Assembly: GCA_021018815.1 (NCBI GenBank)
Contig: JAITYX010000156.1
Location: forward strand, 62,001-126,000
DNA from: Talinum fruticosum
Taxonomy: Eukaryota; Streptophyta; Magnoliopsida; Caryophyllales; Talinaceae
DNA: 64,000 bases
Direction of reading: 5' to 3'
Below are positions 59,340-64,000 of the stretch, piece after piece (position 1 is the first letter of the stretch; each line of letters begins with the position of its first letter). The notes beneath the pieces are model-generated. The model was not told the origin of the DNA, did not search any database, and was given only the letters and a program-made list of their open reading frames with translations. A program made the position numbers and the translations under genes.

Positions 59340-60152
59340 TTATCTTAGGAGCTCCACTACAGTCCCCACAGCTAGCTTAGCTAAGAATGTTGTCGGATCT
59401 CCGAAAACAATCGACAAAACTGTAGTTACGAAAACCCTTAAAATCCTCAAATACTTATTCCCATCTTTGCCCCTTTTCCTCCTTTCAGCTAATAAGGGTT
59501 GCAACTGATCTATTTTCTCCAATGCCAAATTGCAATCTCCATTAGCCATACTTTCACAATGCATCGCCATCTCCATAATGCAGAACACGTGATAATTGTA
59601 ATCGTGGTTCTCAGATTCATAGAACCATCCAGGAATTTTCTTGTGGTTGCCCTCTACCATCTTCAAATGACAGCAGTGGCACTGCTTTGGTTTTGTTTCC
59701 TGAATGTTGAGCCTAAAATTGACTCCCTCTATTGAAATGTTAGTTTTTAACATGGCACAACAAGGATGTAGATCGAGAACTGTGTCATAACTACTGTAAA
59801 CAAATCCATTGACTGCCTTTCCACAGGCATCACAATGCCTCTTATGCTTTGCTGTACACCGGGGACCCTCTGAGCACGGTGGTACAGGTGGTGGTTGTCT
59901 CCTAAAGTTGAAGCTGACACTCTGTAAGAATTCGGGCCTTATTTTGTCTGATGGGTACATACATCCCATATGAAGTACGTAGTCACAATCCTTACAACTG
60001 CATCCTTGTCCTATCCCCTTCCTTTTGCACCCGTCACACTCGTAGGTTTTTAGATAGGTTTTCTCCTCAAGGTAGACGCCTGGATGACGAGGGCACGACA
60101 TAGTTCCCGGCCTTCTCCTGCATGTCATCGAGTTACCAAATCGATCAGACAT
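59340..60152 (-). CDS. DC1 (Cys/His-rich C1) domain protein
   Basis: Plant-specific zinc-binding protein of the divergent C1 family, many of which respond to stress or bind lipids; the role of this one is unknown. Single exon, 270 residues. First DC1 unit: CPRHPGVYLEEKTYLKTYEC, CDGCKRKGIGQGCSCKDCDY, VLHMGC. Second: KHKRHCDACGKAVNGFVYSS, LDLHPCCAML. Third: KQCHCCHLKMVEG, NYHVFC. The C-terminus is a basic patch (AERRKRGKDGNKY) followed by a hydrophobic tail (RVFVTTVLSIVFGDPTTFLA) that could insert in or lie on a membrane. Start at 60152 is the first in-frame ATG. A related gene lies 3 kb upstream on the same strand. No frame breaks. Confidence 0.87.
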   Translation of the reverse strand: MSDRFGNSMTCRRRPGTMSCPRHPGVYLEEKTYLKTYECDGCKRKGIGQGCSCKDCDYVLHMGCMYPSDKIRPEFLQSVSFNFRRQPPPVPPCSEGPRCTAKHKRHCDACGKAVNGFVYSSYDTVLDLHPCCAMLKTNISIEGVNFRLNIQETKPKQCHCCHLKMVEGNHKKIPGWFYESENHDYNYHVFCIMEMAMHCESMANGDCNLALEKIDQLQPLLAERRKRGKDGNKYLRILRVFVTTVLSIVFGDPTTFLAKLAVGTVVELLR

Positions 60153-60525
60153 CTCACTTTAATGTAGAAACCATAATTCAAGCATATACCAAAGTAGCTT
60201 TTCCGCAAATATGGATGTTATATGATGTTGAGTATGACAACATGCGTTTCCTAGCTGGTAATGATGCGTATGGATGTGTCTACTTGGCAATTTACTTTGA
60301 AATCAAGAAATCCAAAGAATGAGAGAAAGGAATTATGCTCTATTGTAGGTAATGAGATGAAAAGCAATACCCAAACAAACACCAACCTGACTTGAAAGTT
60401 GAACCCGAGAAAATCTTAGGATGACGTACAGCAACTAGTAGGTAGCTAAGCTTCAACAAGCGCTTCACAGCACACACAATACGATCTTTTTCTCTTTCCT
60501 CCTCGTCTTCGTCCTCGTCCTGCTA

Positions 60526-60546
60526 TCTCTCTCTCTCTCTCTCTCT
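60526..60546. repeat. (TC)n microsatellite, likely 5' UTR of the DC1 gene
   Basis: Twenty-one bases of pure TC, between the DC1 start codon (60152) and its candidate TATA box (60612). Read on the minus strand it is a GA tract in a long leader that may contain an intron. Confidence 0.8.
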
Positions 60547-60611
60547 ATATTCTCTCTGACCAGCTTATGAATAACGAATGGCTGGATTCGGTGGAGAGAG
60601 AGATCGAGGGG

Positions 60612-60619
60612 TATATATA
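60612..60619 (-). promoter_or_regulatory. Candidate TATA box of the first DC1 gene
   Basis: TATATATA on both strands within GGCTATATATACCCC read on the minus strand, 460 bp upstream of the start codon, implying a long or intron-containing leader. Confidence 0.4.
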
Positions 60620-60629
60620 GCCTAGCCTT

Positions 60630-61655
60630 AATAAAACAACAATATCTTTTCTTGGTGGAAAAATTTATGAATTTTCTAGAATTTAAAATGTTTTTTGGCC
60701 GCGTAACGTATTTGGAGACAATGTCATGCCTAATAAATATTTCTTTTTTAAATTTTCCTCTTGATTATGTGACGATAGATTGATAGTGATGAGTTTTGGG
60801 TATTTTTTTTTATCACAGTATAATAATACTAGTCCTGCCCTCTTAATTTATAAATTCCAGTATTATTATAGTCCATATAAATATTTGTTTTAAGTTTATA
60901 TAATTAGTTATCAAACTCAGTTCTTGTTGTTGTCGATTTACATCCAAATATTTTACAAAGAATTGAAAATTTCTGCTTCATAATTTTGATTAGGTCGTCA
61001 CTCCATGTAATACTTTTCTCGCAAGCACCACGGAAATTTGTATTGATTTTCCTTGATGGGAAATTTCTTTGAAGCTTGTTCTTGCAATATTATGTCATTA
61101 ATGTATGTTCTGGGATATTTCCAAGTACACTTTTACAGGGAATTTGGGTTAGACATGATAAAAATAAAATAAAATAAACATGCTAGAAAAATTTCTTTGG
61201 CTGATAATAACATACTATGTTCATGCTACATCATTTGTGCAAATACAAGGAAAGTTCTTGTGTTTACTTTTTGCTTGACGCTATTATTTCATTCAGTCCT
61301 ACATCCATTCTGAAAGGGTTTTTTTTTTTTTTTTTTTTTTTTGCCTCCATCAAACAATGAAGCTAGGAACACCAATTTTTCTTTTTTTTCATAAAAATTT
61401 TAAACTAATATGGAAAGGGCATCCTTTCTTTTTGATGCTGCGATCACATAAAAACATAAACTTTGAGGCTCAATAGCTAAATACATGGCAATTAAATCGT
61501 TTTTCCACTCTAACGAAGTTTCCCTGGGTGAGCTTAGATGACCCGAAGTAATGACCAACTCAATTCTCTCCACCCTTTGCGGAGGAGTTTCTCTTCCATT
61601 TATATTTATTGAGCAGGCCATGGTCAAAGCATTAACTGAAAGACCTCCTTAGAAC
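60630..61655. other. Spacer
   Basis: AT-rich, with a 24-base poly(T) at 61319-61342. A minus-strand open frame at 61400-61627 (starting MTMACSINING) shows no known domain. No other feature. Confidence 0.4.
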
Positions 61656-62020
61656 CCACGGGAAGGGGAGAGGTGAGGCGGGCCCCTTCGTTAAGGAGAG
61701 AAAGTGGCATAATTTCATTTTGAAAAAAGGTGTCATTAACTATCTTCAACAAGATATCCTTCTATTAGGTGGTGTGATGTTGAATGCCCAAAAGATCTAT
61801 TGGGATCTCTATCGTGTAGATACTGAGGATGTGATGACTTTGTCATCGCTTGCCCTTAAAATCTTTCGTAAGAATTATAAATTAATCCCGATTACATTAT
61901 ACCCTTTATATGGATTCCATCTAATAGGCGACATTCTAATAGGCGACATTTTCATGATTTGAATATTATATTTTTGTGGGGTTGACCGGCATGTTGGCCT
62001 CTTATTTATACCCGCTAAAG
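61656..62020 (+). pseudogene. Fragment of protein-primed family-B DNA polymerase (mitochondrial plasmid type)
   Basis: One frame reads KERKWHNFILKKGVINYLQQ, then DILLLGGVMLNAQKIYWDLY, then DTEDVMTLSSLALKIFRKNY. The pattern (YL..DI..L..VM....IYW..Y.VD....T.SSLAL.IFR..Y) is that of the exonuclease-to-palm region of DNA polymerases of plant and fungal mitochondrial linear plasmids (DNA_pol_B_2). After 61960 the frame ends, but DRHVGLLFIPAKG a little further on could be the decayed YYGGH.D.F.P.G motif. The fragment covers perhaps a tenth of such an enzyme and cannot be active. Likely DNA transferred to the nucleus from mitochondria or an old plasmid. Based on remembered family patterns. Confidence 0.55.
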
Positions 62021-63104
62021 GGTGGACATAATAGGAGGGGATTTTATGGTTGAATGCTCCCGTTCTCGTGTCTTGGCCCATTGGATTCTGTGCCTTAAAA
62101 TCCAATCTCATGTTACATTCAATTTGGGTATTTAGTGGCCCATATAATACCAAGGTAATGGCCCAGGGTACATTCGATGGATCAACACACAACAAATCAC
62201 AAAATTACATTAATTTCTAAACCAACCATATATGAGATTTCGTAAAAGGGTATTTAGTGGAAGAAAATGCACCTTTTAACAAGGAGATGTGTGTTTAAAT
62301 TTCACTAGAGATATTAGGGGCAATTCCCTATCATATGTTTCCCATCCCTCCCCTATATCTTCCATCGCGTAAGGTATTATTTATGAGATATGGAGTGTTG
62401 ATTAGAGTTGAAGACATTGAGTTGATTCTTAAATATGATATCAGATCATTTATGAATGAGAGGTGAGTGTGCTTGGTGTGAAGCACTCGTAGGATTGGTG
62501 ATTTCTTAAGAAATTTCTCAGAAAGTATTTGAGTGAGGACAAGATAGTCTGGAAAGACTCGTAGTGATTTGTAAAGGTAATTGTTGACTCTAAGAGCTAT
62601 TCTTGGTAACTACCAGTAGTATGTGTGGAAGGGATCGCCACAGAATGCAAATCGAGGGGAAGAGGGAGAGAGAGATAGAGATAATCAGAACACACATTTC
62701 TAAATGAGGAGTATGTAGGGATGTCTTTTGGAAGAGGAGAGAATTACATCAAAGCTAATTAACCAGAAACATAATTCACTCAAGTCAATGCTACATTGTT
62801 ACATAATGCTATATAGTTAGCAAAAACACTGTTGGTTTAAACTTGATCTATTATTCTTTATATTCATACATTTGTAGAATCATACTCCATATACTAAATC
62901 TCAGCCCATGAAAACATATCCGCCGGGCCAAGTAGCCAACACAATCCACCATTCTATTCAGATATTGATGATGCACAATCAAGCCAACTATATGTGCTAC
63001 GTCTGAAGCAAAACAAAAAAAACAATGTGCTAGTAGGTACTGCATATATGTACAGATCGAGAGAACATCTCCATGCAAGGACAGATATGTTCTGCAATCG
63101 AGCT
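62021..63104. other. Spacer
   Basis: Downstream of the second DC1 gene, mostly low-information sequence. No exon or repeat with defined ends was recognised. Confidence 0.45.
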
Positions 63105-63883
63105 CTAACTCAGTAACTGGAATACAGTCTCCACAGCCAAATTTGCCAGAAGAGTACTTGGGTCACCAAAAATAACTGACAGAACTGTAGTTATGAATAC
63201 CTTGAGTATTTTCCAGTACTTAGCTCCATCTTTACCCCTTCTTCTCTTCACAACTTTTGATGGCAACTCCAAATTCTCCAAAGCCAAACTGTACTCATCA
63301 GCACCACCGCCAGCACCACCGCTCATACAGCTCTGAACAGCCATATCCATGATGCAGAACACATGGTAATTGTAATCCTTGTCCTCAGACTCATAAAACC
63401 ATCCAGGAACTTGGCCATCGTTCCCTTCCACCAACTTTGACTTACACCAATCACACTTTCTCGGTTTGCTCTTCTTGTTCAGCCTAAATTTGACCCCTTC
63501 TATTGAAAGTTGAGTCTCGAGCATGGCACAACGAGGGTGAAGATCAAAATCAGTCTCGTTGCAATGGTAAACGAAGCCGTTGACCTCCTTTCCACAGGCA
63601 TCACAGGACCTCTTATGTTGGCAGTTGGGCTTTGAGCATTTTGTTTTGCGTGGGGCGGGTCTTCCATGAATATGAAGGTGTCACCCTGTAGAAATTTCGG
63701 GGTTATTTTGCCCGAGGGGAACATGCACTCCATCCCGAGCACGTAGTCGCAATCCCTGCACCTGTAAACTTGTCCTATGCCATTCATCAGGCACCCACGG
63801 CAATTGTAGGGGTTGAGATAGTTTCTCTCTTCAAGATGGTGACGACATAAACTACGCCTTCGGCTTGCCATTGTCCTGTTCAT
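63105..63883 (-). CDS. DC1 domain protein, second copy (one frameshift)
   Basis: Paralogue of the gene at 59340-60152, same strand. Single exon; start at 63883 (MNRTMASRRRSL; an alternative ATG lies five codons on). First DC1 unit: CRHHLEERNYLNPYNCRGCL, GIGQVYRCRDCDYVLGMEC, where the usual His of the LH..C step is Gly. The frame breaks at the G run 63652-63655 (one base short): MEDPP precedes it, and CSKPNCQHKRSCDACGKEVN with FDLHPRCAML follows one base off. The rest is KCDWCKSKLVEG, NYHVFC, a basic patch (VVKRRRGKDGAKY) and the hydrophobic tail KVFITTVLSVIFGDPSTLLA. Restored length about 259 residues. Most likely an assembly error, but the lost zinc ligand could also mean relaxed constraint. 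Confidence 0.82.
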
Positions 63884-64000
63884 ATATATGATACATATGC
63901 ATCAATATTTAAGGGCACAAATCACAATCGCATAAAACATATAGTAATTCATATGAAATCCATATACATATGCCAGTAATTTCATATATAAAAGAGTATA
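63884..64000. other. Upstream flank of second DC1 gene
   Basis: Short AT-rich promoter-proximal stretch, cut by the window end; ATATATATGA-type sequences are present but no TATA box can be chosen. Confidence 0.4.

Noticed and set aside
61400..61627. Minus-strand 75-codon frame
   Set aside because: Reads smoothly, but no family recognised and no partner exon, so left as spacer.
1..64000. CRISPR arrays, operons, ribosome binding sites
   Set aside because: Introns, LINEs, Helitrons and plant gene families show this is plant nuclear DNA; the tandem repeats seen lack regular spacer structure.
1..64000. tRNA, rRNA or snRNA genes
   Set aside because: B-box-like sequences were seen only in SINE-like units without a cloverleaf; no complete RNA gene could be supported by eye.

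Overview
The window is nuclear DNA of a flowering plant, very probably a eudicot. Genes are intron-bearing with GT..AG junctions, the spacers are AT-rich, and transposon relics are dense (Helitrons, LINEs, a copia element, MITEs, SINE-like units). All functions are inferred from protein families recalled from memory; no search was run. The species cannot be fixed from this sequence.

Layout. 59-2651 (+): protein-L-isoaspartate O-methyltransferase, four exons. 3875-6669 (-): a chloroplast RNA-binding protein of the cp31 type, tail-to-tail with it. 6840-11061: a spacer with an RNase H (LINE) relic and a possible orphan gene tail. 11062-14234 and 16922-23957 (+): a head-to-tail pair of proline/betaine transporter (ProT-type AAAP) genes with eight coding exons of identical length, separated by a decayed copia element. 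The second copy is swollen by a LINE relic, an unclassified repeat and a foldback MITE inside its introns. 24870-26525 (-): an intronless PLS-E pentatricopeptide gene. 28121-36698 (+): a decayed Rep/helicase Helitron of about 8.6 kb that carries a GC-rich minisatellite. 36916-38620 (-): a galactose-oxidase-like (GLOX) gene. 39675-42826 (-): a clean non-autonomous Helitron. 43820-44260 (-): a P450 pseudogene, then the parent-like CYP71 gene at 47628-49228 (-). 50548-53895: a 3.3-kb element with inverted arms of roughly 0.8-0.9 kb. 55180-56331 (+): a LINE relic. 57611-58667 (+): a CASP-like membrane protein gene. 59340-60152 and 63105-63883 (-): two related DC1-domain genes. Between those two lies a fragment resembling the family-B DNA polymerase of plant mitochondrial linear plasmids.

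A recurring feature is single-base contraction of homopolymer runs that breaks otherwise well-conserved reading frames: five in four genes (cp31, GLOX twice, CYP71, the second DC1 gene). This looks like consensus error in the assembly more than five separate gene deaths, and it changes how 'pseudogenes' here should be read.

The genes do not form a functional pathway; neighbours are related only through tandem duplication (ProT pair, P450 pair, DC1 pair). The most unusual items are the divergent first ProT copy, the two Helitrons with readable termini, the modular GC-array repeat family found in opposite orientations at 21.8-23.1 kb and 51.5-53.1 kb, the large palindromic element, and the polymerase fragment.
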